DNA of 64,000 nucleotides, from positions 16,471,258 through 16,535,257 of the forward strand of contig OX243821.1 of the NCBI GenBank assembly GCA_945859605.1. Direction: 5' to 3'. The notes beneath the pieces are model-generated. The model saw only the letters and a program-made list of their open reading frames with translations, was not told the DNA's origin and ran no database searches. The first letter of the stretch is position 1; the number at the start of each line of letters is the position of its first letter. Below are positions 10,535 through 20,720 of this stretch, piece after piece. This DNA comes from Lumbricus rubellus (lineage: Eukaryota; Annelida; Clitellata; Crassiclitellata; Lumbricidae). The position numbers and the translations under genes were made by a program.

Positions 10535-10910
10535 GTTCTATTTGGGGGCCACAGAATTCTGCTGGGGTGGCCACGGAGTTCTACTACTTAGCAGGGCTGT
10601 TTTTAAGGAATTGTTAGAACTGCACAACCCCTTCTTTTCTTTCCCATCCTCCATGGTAAATTACATGTACCTCCAATGATTCCAATCGGAGGACAATTAC
10701 CATTTTTGGCTGGTTTTAACTGTACAGAAGTGCAACGGCACAAATCCATTTAGAACTGCACATTTTGTGCACAAATGCACGTTAAAAAAGCCCTGCTACT
10801 TAGGTGACCACGGAATTCTCTTAGGGTGGCCACATAGTTCAATTTGGGTGACCACAGAGTTCTATTTGGGTGTAAAAAAGTTTTCTTTGGGTGGCCATGG
10901 TGTTCAACTA
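10535..10910. repeat. Minisatellite GGTGGCCACGGAGTTCTA, interrupted by a MITE
   Basis: Degenerate 22-27 bp units (TTTGGGTGGCCACGGAGTTC and variants) occur on both sides of the MITE at 10592-10795. Confidence 0.75.
10592..10795. mobile_element. hAT-like MITE, family CAGGGCTG
   Basis: 204 bp, TIRs CAGGGCTGTTTTTAA and TTAAAAAAGCCCTG, and a perfect 8-bp target duplication CTACTTAG (10584-10591, 10796-10803). It is inserted into the minisatellite. It is homologous throughout to 7852-8052. Confidence 0.93.
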
Positions 10911-11860
10911 CCACCACCACCACAACCACACCCACCACAACCACCACTACCACCACCCACGAACGATTTGAACCGTCGCACTATATATATGCTCTATTCT
11001 CTACTTGACCGCCCAAGACTCTTGCCTGGCACCGAAGCGAACGAAACAGCCTGTCTATTGCGGACTTGATCTGATATACTGCCGGTGATTAAGGCGGTCT
11101 TCCAGTCGCTTCCTTTGTATGATGCCGGAAATTCCTTTGATATATAAATATTGCATTATACACAATCCCTGTATGGATGATGAACGTTAAAGGACGACAA
11201 TAGTAATTGCAACGCAAGAGAGGAGTGAACATTCCGCGAAGGTTTGACTGTATGCCGTCGCATAGGGTTGCCTGGTCGTCGGAGAAAAAAAACGCGAGTT
11301 GGGCTACTTTTCAAAGCGCTCGCGACTGAAAATTTCGTTCTCACGACCACTCAATAATTTGGTGCACGCAATAAAGTATGTATGGACCATTGAATTCTGT
11401 GAGAGGCGCTATGTAAATTCATGGATATAATACAGCACTAATGTACAGAAAAGTAAAAATCACTGATATCTTCATTTGGCTCGCGACTTTCTGGCTACTT
11501 TTTAAATACAATTTGGCGTCCAAGCACTTCTGCAATCCGGCAACCATGCGCAGAAGTGAAATGGAAACTCGGAGAATTTACGACCTTTGCGTTGATGAGT
11601 GCCGCGTGTTGGTACCCCCTCGCTACCCCCTCGCTACCCCCTCGCTACCCCCTTGCTACCCCCTCGCTACCCCCTCGCTACCCCTCGCTACCCCCATCTC
11701 GCTACCCCCAACCCTCATCAATGAGCCACCCGTCACTTCATCAACACGATGACGACAACGATAAAAATACACCTCGCGACATCTAGCGACGAAAGTCAGC
11801 AGTGAATAGATGTCGCTTCATAATAAATGAGTCAGAAGTCGAATTTCGTGGAAAGACGCA
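10911..11860. other. LNX intron with 11-bp minisatellite
   Basis: This is the place where a PDZ2 would be expected, but no PDZ-like frame was seen on the minus strand. An 11-bp tandem, CCCCCTCGCTA, repeats about eight times at 11617-11712. A SINE/LINE-type end (GGCGCTATGTAAATTCATGG) sits at about 11405. Confidence 0.6.
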
Positions 11861-11931
11861 TTAACCCTTTAATGCCGAGATGGTAGTAAATGGTATGGGA
11901 AATCCTATACCCTCCGGCATTAAAGGGTTAA
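11861..11931. mobile_element. Tiny piggyBac-like MITE
   Basis: 71 bp with a perfect 17-bp inverted repeat, TTAACCCTTTAATGCCG at 11861-11877 and its complement at 11915-11931. TTAA at both ends followed by CCCTTT fits piggyBac-type termini and TTAA targets. Confidence 0.65.
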
Positions 11932-11992
11932 GAGAAGAATGGAGAGAAGAATAGGGAGAAAGAAAAAATATAAAGACGAAAGAAAAAATTAA

Positions 11993-12022
11993 TAATGATG
12001 ATGATGCTGTTGATGATGATGG

Positions 12023-12087
<65 letters not shown>

Positions 12088-12106
12088 GTGATGGTGATGG
12101 TGATGG

Positions 12107-12198
<92 letters not shown>

Positions 12199-12254
12199 AT
12201 GATGATGATGATGATGATGATGATGATGGTGATGATGAGGACGAGGACGATGAC

Positions 12255-12296
<42 letters not shown>

Positions 12297-12396
12297 AACA
12301 GAGATGACACTTCTACTACTACTACTTTTACTTCTTCTGCTACCACTACCACCACTACTACCAGCTGCCACTAATGCTACTACTAACAATAACAGC

Positions 12397-12437
<41 letters not shown>
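11993..12437. repeat. (GAT)n array followed by ACT/CTA and (AAC)n
   Basis: Near-pure GAT repeat to about 12296, mixed CTA to 12385, then (AAC)n 12386-12437. It ends about 28 bp from the LNX exon at 12465. Confidence 0.97.
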
Positions 12438-12464
12438 ATAAGCTGATTAGTGATTAGGACTGAC

Positions 12465-12695
12465 CGTGGGGTTCGTCCCGTTTTCCTCCGATCGAGAAAC
12501 GGGATCATCGTTGCTCTTCGAGACGGACGGAGGAATGAGATTGGGACATGGAGGAGGAGGAGGAGGTGGAGGTGGTGATCCTTTGTTGTCGGTGGATGAT
12601 TCTCGGAAGATGGTTAGCTGGAGGATGGAACTGGAATTGGTCAATGCCTCCACTGCATCTGAGTGGGTCACCCTTCGAAGGTCAACCCCGTTCAC
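12465..12695 (-). CDS. LNX: LNX, exon with end of PDZ1 and following linker
   Basis: Acceptor GATATCTAAAG before 12695, donor ACG|GTCAGT at 12465/12464; 77 codons, phase 0 at both ends. VNGVDLRRVTHSDAVEAL followed by ILQLTIFRES is the last third of a PDZ domain. It continues the GDQILE of exon 14001-14084, and LNX2 has GDQILQVNNYNISNVSHNYA at the same junction. The remainder is a flexible linker with a nine-proline run (GSPPPPPPPPPC) and an acidic/polar tail. The proline run could bind SH3 or WW domains (inference). Confidence 0.92.
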
Positions 12696-12735
12696 CTTTA
12701 GATATCAACCAGAATAAACTATAGCTTTCATTATA

Positions 12736-12890
12736 AATCATTCATTCATTCATTCATTCGTTCGTTCGTTCATTCATTCGTTCGTTCGTTCGTTCATTCA
12801 TTCAATCATTCATTCATTCGTTCGTTCGTTCATTCATTCATACATTCATTCATTCATTCATACATACATACATTCATTCATTCAAGAATT
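12736..12890. repeat. (ATTC)n/(GTTC)n array
   Basis: Tetranucleotide ATTC blocks alternate with GTTC blocks, then CATA near 12860. It lies directly upstream of the exon acceptor at 12696. Confidence 0.97.
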
Positions 12891-13680
12891 TCTATAGCGA
12901 CTCTTCGGAAGGACTACTCAGAAGCGCTCTCGATTCCAGCAAACAAGTATGGCTCCTTCCTTCTTTCATAAACACACGCGAACTGGCTTTAATCAGCTTC
13001 TCTTCATCTGGGGGGGGGGGGCAATTATTAGAGGATACTCTATTTCGTGACACCGACTTTGTGCATAATGCTAATTATTGAATGTATACGAATGGCACTA
13101 TTATATAAATCAATAGATGAAATATAGGGCCTAATGCAACAAATGCTGTGGATAAATGAGCCGATAAGCAATGACACGGCCTTCGCGAGATTCTTGTTAA
13201 GGCGCTATATAAATGGTCACATGCATTACATGCAACCACGTGATTATCGAATTGCCAGTTGATTGATGACGTAAACGCTTCAGCAATTGAAACCTGATGA
13301 CGTCATGTCTGTCGTCATAGTAACGACCAACGCTAATAGAACTTTTAATGAAGACGTATACGCTAATTTGAGTATTTAACGGTTGAAATATTTGGTCGAA
13401 AACTTCAATTTAAGATTTATTTTAATTGTATTTTTTACGGAAAATGATCGGCCTGAGGGTCACAAGTAAGAGATTAGACGAGAAAGCGATAATTTTACGG
13501 CAAGATGTTAAATTCGATTTATAAAAATCTAAATATTCGGATGCAATTGACCGGAAAGACGAGTGAAAAAAGGACATTTTGGACACCATGAGTTGTCTTC
13601 TGTTAAGTATTTATAACTGGCTTATTTCAATTATAGTGAGATATTATAAATTATAATAAGATGTTGTTAGCATTGAGAGG
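12891..13680. other. LNX intron, fragments of dispersed repeats
   Basis: 12890-12950 holds a LINE/SINE tail type (TATAGCGACTCTTC...CAGAAGCGCTC). 12960-13055 is a copy of the dispersed repeat also found at 50200, 55455 and 63890 (CTTCTCTTCATC, G-run, GGATACTCTATTTCGTGACAC). The rest is unassigned. Confidence 0.55.
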
Positions 13681-13767
13681 CCCGGTGGTGTGGTGGGTAT
13701 ACGGTCGTTGCCTTGCTCATAAATGCTCAAGCCGCCGGGTACGGGTCTTGAGTAAGTCATTCACATC
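13681..13767 (+). mobile_element. tRNA-derived SINE S1, head fragment
   Basis: CCCGGTGGTGTGGTGGGTA then GTCGTTGCCTTGC matches the 5' part of the family. The B box is degraded. Confidence 0.6.
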
Positions 13768-13921
13768 ATATCAATTCATATCATCATCATATCATTATAT
13801 CAAATAATAATTCATCATAATCGTCATCTTCTTCCTCATCAACATGATTATCATCATCATATTGATCATCATCATCATAATCATCTTCGTCGTCGTCGTC
13901 GTCATCATCATCATCATCAAA
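13768..13921. repeat. (ATC)n array
   Basis: Imperfect ATC/ATCATAT repeats with a GTC run near 13890. Confidence 0.92.
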
Positions 13922-14000
13922 TCATCCATTTGCCACTTTTCTCCTTCCTGCAAGTATCGTAAAAAGGAATAGTGACACTAGGGTCTCTACAGATACAGAC

Positions 14001-14084
14001 CTCCAGTATTTGATCTCCCGCCTGCAAACGACCATCCTTGTAAGCTGCTCCATTCTGAAAGACTTCCTGCACGATGACGCTCAC
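14001..14084 (-). CDS. LNX: LNX, exon with central part of PDZ1
   Basis: Acceptor GTTTGCTTAG before 14084, donor GAG|GTCTGT at 14001/14000; exactly 28 codons, phase 0 at both ends. It reads VSVIVQEVFQNGAAYKDGRL then QAGDQILE. The string [25 protein letters not shown] of LNX2 PDZ1 lies in the same place, so the order and domain number are clear. Confidence 0.94.
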
Positions 14085-14107
14085 CTAAGCAAACAACGGT
14101 CAGTAGT

Positions 14108-14288
14108 AATTTATTTATTTACTGAAAATTTGATATTGTGCTCCTTCAAGGTAACTACTCAGGAGCGCTCCCAGTCCAACCCCGGTCGAATAAGACAGTC
14201 TTGAGAAGAGAAAGAAAAGAAGTAGAAAGGCCAATAGGTAAGCTTATTTGACGAAGGATACCTATTGGCCTTTCTACTTCTTTTCTTT
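14108..14288 (-). pseudogene. LINE fragment (family L-B, 3' end) with a foldback at its 5' junction
   Basis: The minus strand reads the end of a reverse-transcriptase ORF (LLKTVLFDRGWTGSAPE then stop) and its short 3' UTR, as at 46428-46640. At the 5' side, 14211-14240 and 14259-14288 are perfect 30-bp inverted copies separated by 18 bp, so the truncated end folds back on itself. Confidence 0.75.
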
Positions 14289-14565
14289 AATATAGTATAA
14301 TGAGTAGCATACGAAACCATTACTGATCGGAATAAAGACGAGGATCGCTACAGAATTTAAATCAAATAAAATCATTGCTTGGTGGCTACTCATGAACAGC
14401 TTCAGGACTCAATGAAATTGAAAGTACGGTCGTACGGGCTCAATAATTATGTATGTCTTCCCTAGTTATTGCCTTCACGGGGCTAACAATGGCAACGGAG
14501 TGTGATCTACTTTGCCTTTATTGCGCGGAGATTTTTCTAATTTTGATTGTATTAGGTTATAATGC
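14289..14565. other. LNX intron, nothing identified
   Basis: No repeat or coding signal recognised. Confidence 0.4.
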
Positions 14566-14906
<341 letters not shown>

Positions 14907-15075
14907 TATCGTCTTAAGAGCGGCTTGAATACAGTTTATTGAGTAGAGTAGCATGCGACCTACGGATGATATTATACTTGGCAGTTAGATAATGATGTTT
15001 GCATAATGCATCACAGAAGTAATGATAGCAAGAATAATGATAATGAAAACAAATAATTATAATATATATTATAAG

Positions 15076-15286
15076 TATTGATGATGGTGATGATGATGAT
15101 GACGACGACGACAACGATGATGATGACGATTATAATGCTGCTGCTGATGATGATGATAACGATGACAACGATGATGATGATGATGACGATGACGACGACG
15201 ACGATGACGACGACGATGATGAAGACGACGACGACGACTATAATTACTATGATGACGATAATGATGACAACGATGATGACACTGGA
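15076..15286. repeat. (GAT/GAC)n array
   Basis: Imperfect GATGAC repeat that stops about 14 bp from the donor of the LNX exon at 15300. Confidence 0.97.
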
Positions 15287-15299
15287 TGGAAGAACTAAC

Positions 15300-15392
15300 G
15301 AGTGGTGTGTCGATTCCTCCTACGATGCTTATGCCGAGACTGGACTGACCAGTGTAGATCTTCAAGGTCCTTCGACGAGGGGCCGGAAGTAG
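15300..15392 (-). CDS. LNX: LNX, exon with first part of PDZ1
   Basis: The strong acceptor GGGTCTCCTCAG precedes 15392 and the donor is CTC|GTTAGT at 15300/15299; 31 codons, phase 0 at both ends. It reads LLPAPRRRTLKIYTGQSS then LGISIVGGIDTPL. The block LGISIVGGNETPL is found in LNX2 PDZ1. Upstream of this exon LNX should carry the NPxY/F Numb-binding motif, which was not found here. The exon sits in a roughly 200-bp island between two trinucleotide arrays. Confidence 0.93.
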
Positions 15393-15486
15393 CTGAGGAG
15401 ACCCAGACAACCAGCACAACCGACCTTCAAAAGATAAATACAACGACGCCTGCGATGGTTATTTACATGCTTTATTTACACCACAG

Positions 15487-15710
15487 ACTGTTATCATTAT
15501 CATTGTTTATCATCATCGTCGTCGTTGTAGTTGTCGTCATTGTCGTCGTCGTCGTCGTTATTATCATAAATGCCATCGTTGTCGTCGTTGTCGTTGTTAT
15601 CATAATTGTCATCGTCGTCGTCATCATCATCATCGTCGTTGTTGCTGTTATCATTATTGTCGTCGTCGTAATCGTCGTTGTTGTCGTCGTCATCATCATC
15701 GTCTTCGTCG

Positions 15711-15749
<39 letters not shown>

Positions 15750-15805
15750 CCACCACCACCATGATCATCATCATGATCATCATCATCATCATCACCACCA
15801 TCATC

Positions 15806-15836
<31 letters not shown>

Positions 15837-15886
15837 CTATCATCCTCATCATCTTCATCACCATCATCATCACCAATATCATCACT
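15487..15886. repeat. (GTC/ATC)n array
   Basis: GTC/GTT-rich to about 15710, ATC-rich beyond, with CCA patches. It lies upstream of LNX exon 15300-15392. Confidence 0.97.
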
Positions 15887-16442
15887 TCGTAAACCTGAGT
15901 GCTAAAGTTCCTGCAATTGTTATTCTTTTCTTTTCGGTGGACGCGTGGTCATTAGTAGCACCGACTAACTGGCAAGAACTGATTGCTAACAGGTAAAATA
16001 ATTTTTAACTCATTTCTGTTAACTTATTAACTGACGATAAACAGCCTACACTCTTACACACAGACGAACTAACTTGGGAAAAATATTGACGACATTCGAG
16101 AAAATTGCTGCATAAAATATCTTCGTATGCCATTTTTATCTTCTAGGAACGCTATCAGATTCCTTTCGCGTATAATAAGTTTTCTCCTGGCGAAAATAGC
16201 GCAACATAAACCAACGATTTTGTGGCTCCACCTTGTGGCCTTTGATCGAAACACATGGCACAGCAGTTTGTGCACTTTATTAAAACGGGAACCAAACAGA
16301 TGGCTCGCTTCCGAAACTCAACGATAGAGGTGCTGCAATAGCCTACTTTCTCGTCGAGACAGCTGCCCTCTCGTCGTACCTCTTCTTTGTGTGTATATCG
16401 TTTGGATCTCTAGGATGTCTCGTCTTTTGTCCCTTTATATGT
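15887..16442. other. LNX intron, nothing identified
   Basis: Both strands were inspected for PDZ or NPxY frames. None was convincing. Confidence 0.4.
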
Positions 16443-16507
16443 ATCTCCGCGTCTCTCTCTCTCTCTCTTTGTCTCTGTCTGTTTCTGTCTATCGCTTTGT
16501 CTCTGTC

Positions 16508-16539
<32 letters not shown>

Positions 16540-16747
16540 CCTCTCTCTCTCTCTTGCTCTTGATTGTCATCCTATTGCTAGCTAATACCCTCTCGTTCGT
16601 CTATTTCTTCCTGTTGTTCCTCTTCTTCTTCCTCCTCCTCTTCTTCCTCCACCTCCTCCTCTTCATCCTCCTCGTCGTCCTCCTCCTCCTCGTCCGCCTC
16701 GTCCTCGACCTCGTCCTTTTCCCATCTCCTCCTTCTTCTCCTCCTCC

Positions 16748-16782
<35 letters not shown>

Positions 16783-16960
16783 CTCCTCCTTCTCCTCCTC
16801 CTCCTCTTCCTCCTCCTCCTCCTCCTCTTCCTCCTCCTCCTCCTTCTCGTCCTTCTTCTCCTACTTCTTCTTCCTCCTCCTCTTCCTCGTCCCCCTCGTC
16901 GTCCCCCTCCTCTTTCTCATCAACCTATTTCTCCTCCTCCTCATCCAGACTTCCTCTCCG
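16443..16960. repeat. Polypyrimidine region: (CT)n, CTGT and (CCT)n
   Basis: CT/CTGT to 16560, then CCT-rich to about 16950. One strand is almost purely pyrimidine. Confidence 0.95.
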
Positions 16961-17311
16961 TCCATACGTTTCCATCCACGTGCCTTGTAGTATAATTTAC
17001 GAGGCGTATTTATAAGTCGCTTCTATCAGCAAGAGCCTAATTTCGGAAGCGCTCCCGGACCCCGATCGACCCCGGGAGAAAAGAGCAGGATTTGAGTCCA
17101 TAATTATTAAGTGTCTTAATATATATACATATCAATGCACTTTATATAGCGCCTTTTTACAACCTCACAAATCACTGCACGTCTGACTGGCGGGGCTAAT
17201 CCAAACAAGCGCTTTTGTTTTACGGCGCCATAGAAATCGTCATTGTTATTTTTTATTATCTGTTAAGCTCCATTTCCGGACGGTATAAAACTGTCTACCG
17301 ATTTGAGCTAT
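16961..17311. other. Intron with LINE/SINE tail fragments
   Basis: Around 17045-17090 CGGAAGCGCTCCCGGACCCC matches the L-B tail, and at 17140-17165 TATATAGCGCCTTTT is another such end. Confidence 0.5.
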
Positions 17312-17572
17312 ACAATACAATACACTACAATTCCATACATTACAATTCAAACAATACAATACAGTACAATACAATACCGTACAATTATACAATACATTGC
17401 AATACAATACAGTTCAATATATTACAATACAATATAAGCCAATACAATACAACACGACTCAATACAATACAATTCAATGCAATTCAATACATGACAACAC
17501 AATACAATACAACACAGCAAACACAGCACACCACAACACAATACAATACAATGCAATACAACTGTAACTTGA
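17312..17572. repeat. (ATACA)n pentanucleotide array
   Basis: CAATA/CAATT pentamers with substitutions over about 260 bp. Confidence 0.95.
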
Positions 17573-17837
17573 CAATGCCCTCCTTGTAAAGCTCAAAAGT
17601 GCATATTGAAGTTCGAAGCGAAACGCAAAAGACAAAGGAACCGGATACGAAAAGGTACGACAGGTTCGAGCCAATGCACGGAAGCGCGGATCATGAATAT
17701 CTCCACGGTCAGTAGAGCACAACGACAGCTGATGCGGTTGAGTTGAGACTGGAATATACATTATACAGCTCCCATGATGCAGTTCGTTGCAGTGACTATG
17801 GATGAGGCTTGTTTACCTTGACCTCTGTTTGGTTCTT

Positions 17838-18345
17838 TGTTTCTGCGTGTGTCTGTGTGTGTCTGTGTGTGTCTGTGCGTGTCTGTGTGTGTCTGCGTGT
17901 TTCTGCGTGTGTCTGTGTGTGTCTGTGTGTGTCTGTGTGTGTCTGTGTGTGTCTGTGTGTGTGTGTCTGTGTGTGTCTGCGTGTGTCTGCGTGTGTCTGT
18001 GTGTGTCTGTGTGTGTGTCTGTCCACCTGTCTCCATCCATGCGTTTTTCTGTGTGTGTCTCTGTCTATCCGTCTTTGTCTCTGTATGTCTGTCTATCTGT
18101 CTCTCTCTCAATCTTTCTGTCTCTGTCTCTGTCTGTCTGTCTGTTTCAATCTCAATCCTTCTATGGGGCTGTCTTTCTACCCGTTCGTCCGTCCATCTGT
18201 CTGGCTGTCTAATCGGTCTTTCCGTCTATCTGCATGGCTTTCTATTAAGACAGACAGACTGACATAAAGGCAGGCAGACATACAGACATACAAACGGGCG
18301 GACAGGCAGACAGACAAACAAACAAACAGACAGACAGACAGAAAA
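17838..18345. repeat. (GTGTCT)n and (CTGT)n array, then inverted (CAGA)n
   Basis: GTGTGTCT units run to about 18030, CTGT tetramers to about 18240, and then the complementary CAGACAGA units from 18250 to 18345. The two halves can pair. Confidence 0.93.
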
Positions 18346-18379
18346 ATACATAAACAGCTATAATATGGCTGTTTATGGA

Positions 18380-18428
18380 ACAAATGGAACCCTATTAAAT
18401 TTTATATTATAAATAGGGTTCCATTTGT
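18380..18428. repeat. Perfect 17-bp inverted repeat
   Basis: ACAAATGGAACCCTATT at 18380-18396 and its exact complement at 18412-18428 with a 15-bp AT loop, just beyond the CTGT/CAGA hairpin. Confidence 0.9.
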
Positions 18429-18779
18429 CTGTCTGTAATAGTTCGTGTGCTTCTGTCCGTCTATTTGTCTACCTACATTCTCTGTCCGTCTGTCACCGCG
18501 TGTCACAGCAATTCATCGTCCATGGCTGACACACTGATGAAGCAGAGGGTCAGAGGTCAGCCTCCAGGAGGTGCCAACCATCCCAGTCTCTAAAAAGGTT
18601 ACCATCACTGACGCGCGACACACGCGAAATCCAATTCTCCGCGACAGCCACCGCTAAACCGCACGGGGTCGGGTAAGATTCGCCAGCATGAAAACTGAGA
18701 AGCGTTGAGTGGTCAGATCAGAGTAATATTTACCATGACTATTTTGAATAGTGGGAAATTTTTTAGAACAATAGTAATG

Positions 18780-18896
18780 GCAAAAAAGATGAGAGTGGTG
18801 ATGAAGATGATAATGATGATGAAAATGATGATAAGCAATAACAATAATAGTAATAATGATAATTATAATAGTGATAATAATTATGATGGTGATGGC

Positions 18897-18929
<33 letters not shown>

Positions 18930-18970
18930 GGTGGTGGCGGTGGCGGTGGTGGTGGTGGTGGTGGTGGTGG

Positions 18971-19043
<73 letters not shown>

Positions 19044-19120
19044 AATAATTATATTAATAATAATATTAATAATAATAATAATAATAAAAAAAAAATAATA
19101 ATAATAATAATAAAATAACA
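18780..19120. repeat. Compound (AAT)n, (GTG)n and (GAT)n array
   Basis: GAT/AAT to 18895, TAG/GTG 18896-18970, GAT to 19041, then AAT to about 19120. Confidence 0.97.
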
Positions 19121-19234
19121 GTAATAGCAATAACAATAGCAATACTAATAAACATGTAACAATATTTACTGCAATAACAATTACGGTAGCAATAATTATA
19201 ATAATAAAATTAAAACCAGTTAACATAATATTAT

Positions 19235-19400
19235 GCTAGGTCTTTTGATTGTTGAACTTGAAATAGATTCGTATTGACATTTTCCAACAGAATTCCAGAC
19301 GCTTCTCAAAATCAATCTCTTCTTCCTGATCTCTAATCATCTCGACAGCCGCTGTCTTTACGATTTGATGTTCCTTCCAAGCAGAATGGAAAAGAGAGAC
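19235..19400 (-). other. Candidate exon, weak
   Basis: After the pyrimidine-rich stretch TCTCTCTTTTCC and AAG, the minus strand is open for about 40 codons: EHQIVKTAAVEMIRDQEEEI then DFEKRLEFCWK, a charged helical, coiled-coil-like segment. It lies between the LNX zinc-finger and PDZ1 exons, where at least one more exon is needed. But its entry phase does not fit the zinc-finger exon directly and it resembles no LNX segment I know. Confidence 0.2.
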
Positions 19401-19639
19401 GGAGCATCAACCCAATTATGTGACATGCTTACAAACTGATATCCAAGGTCATGGTAAGGGTTAGTAGAGGTCAGAAAGCTTAACTCTCGTGAATAAACTG
19501 ATGCCCATATAGCACTCAAACGCGTAAGGAAAATTCCCGAAATCTGATGATGAAAATTTGACACATTGACCCAATATTGGCTGAAAAAATCAGGGACGTA
19601 ATCGAAGTTTGTTATGCACACAAGTCCTATTAAGCTTAT

Positions 19640-20444
19640 AGTCTACTAGCTGTGCTACCCGGCGTTGCCCGGGAAATTTAGGAATTTCGGTCCCTCCCTC
19701 TAACGTGAAACCCCGTTCTTAAATCTGTGTAGGATATAACTACCGCATCGTTATTGTGGTTATGCTTTACTTGCCTTCCGATCTTCATTTCACACTGGAC
19801 ATCGTCATTTAATAAATATCGCCATTGACCACGTGACACGTCAACGGTTAGAAATGACGTTATAATGACGTTGTCAAAAGAAATTGAATATCGATAAGAA
19901 TAATGCTACCTACTTTTGTTGCAGCGTGGTTGCAGCTTACGATCGTCAATGGCAGGTTAATGGCGTCTAAATTTCGCGTGAGTTTCCATATCAAAACTTA
20001 AAATATCCATAACTCGGGTTTTAAAGTGAATTGAGAGCTGAAAATAGTCGCGCTGACCTACAAATTCTCATCAGAAGATAAAAAAATTGTTTCGTGTTGC
20101 GAAATGGAGCGGTCTCGGAGTCTTTCTTGGGACGGAAATGCACGCCCGCCAGCCAGTCACAGATAAACTTTCTACCTTATAATGTTGTATAAGATGAAAG
20201 AATAATCATATATTTTTAGGTATAATTTTATTTTAAGTTCAGTTCTTCGAAGTTTTGATTTCACACGATACACGCGAATCGTAATCGTAAGCGTAATCGT
20301 ATACCCTCCAAATTTCTAAAGCTCCGCTCGAAAGACAAGCACAGGGCAACAGCTTATCGTCTTCTGTCCGCTCCACAACAATTATTGTTCTCGCAGTCTC
20401 TCTTCTCGCTTCTCAGAACCTGCTTTTTCTCGCGGGTTCACTAG
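19640..20444. other. Intron with an unclassified dispersed repeat
   Basis: CTAGCTGTGCTACCCGGCG and TTGCCCGGG at about 19645-19675 look like a retroelement edge common in invertebrate DNA (inference). The rest has no recognised feature. Confidence 0.35.
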
Positions 20445-20452
20445 GAGCCCAG

Positions 20453-20622
20453 CATGGGCGGAGTTTGGTTTCCGTTCTTGGGAGGGGGCATAACCCCGAG
20501 TCTGGGCCTTATTGGGAGGGCTAACCCAGAAAAAGGATACAATTTTCATGGTAAAAAAGTTGAATTTGGGCCTTCTTGGAGTGGCTTAGCTCCCCCCTAG
20601 TCCCTGATAAACTCCGCCCATG
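20453..20622. mobile_element. hAT-like MITE, family CATGGGCGGAG
   Basis: 170 bp, TIRs CATGGGCGGAGTTT and AAACTCCGCCCATG, perfect 8-bp target duplication GAGCCCAG (20445-20452, 20623-20630). It is inverted relative to 4913-5069 and inserted next to the LINE remnant that follows. Confidence 0.93.
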
Positions 20623-20630
20623 GAGCCCAG

Positions 20631-20720
20631 TCCTTTTCACAGGACCAGTCACCGGGAAAGCGCGGCGCTGTCTGATTGCAGTCTGTGAGTGGGAAAACAA
20701 TACGCTCCGCTGAGCGGAAA
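20631..20720 (-). pseudogene. LINE L-B remnant (RT C-terminus)
   Basis: The minus strand reads TAIRQRRAFPVTGPV, which corresponds to ATRQRRAFSVAGPATWNEL at 46428-46640. It is cut by the MITE at 20453-20622. Confidence 0.6.

Noticed and set aside
12466..12717. Plus-strand ORF of 83 codons
   Set aside because: It is the antisense shadow of the LNX PDZ1 exon at 12465-12695.
16389..17015. 208-codon ORF with S/P-rich tail
   Set aside because: Generated by CT and CCT polypyrimidine repeats.
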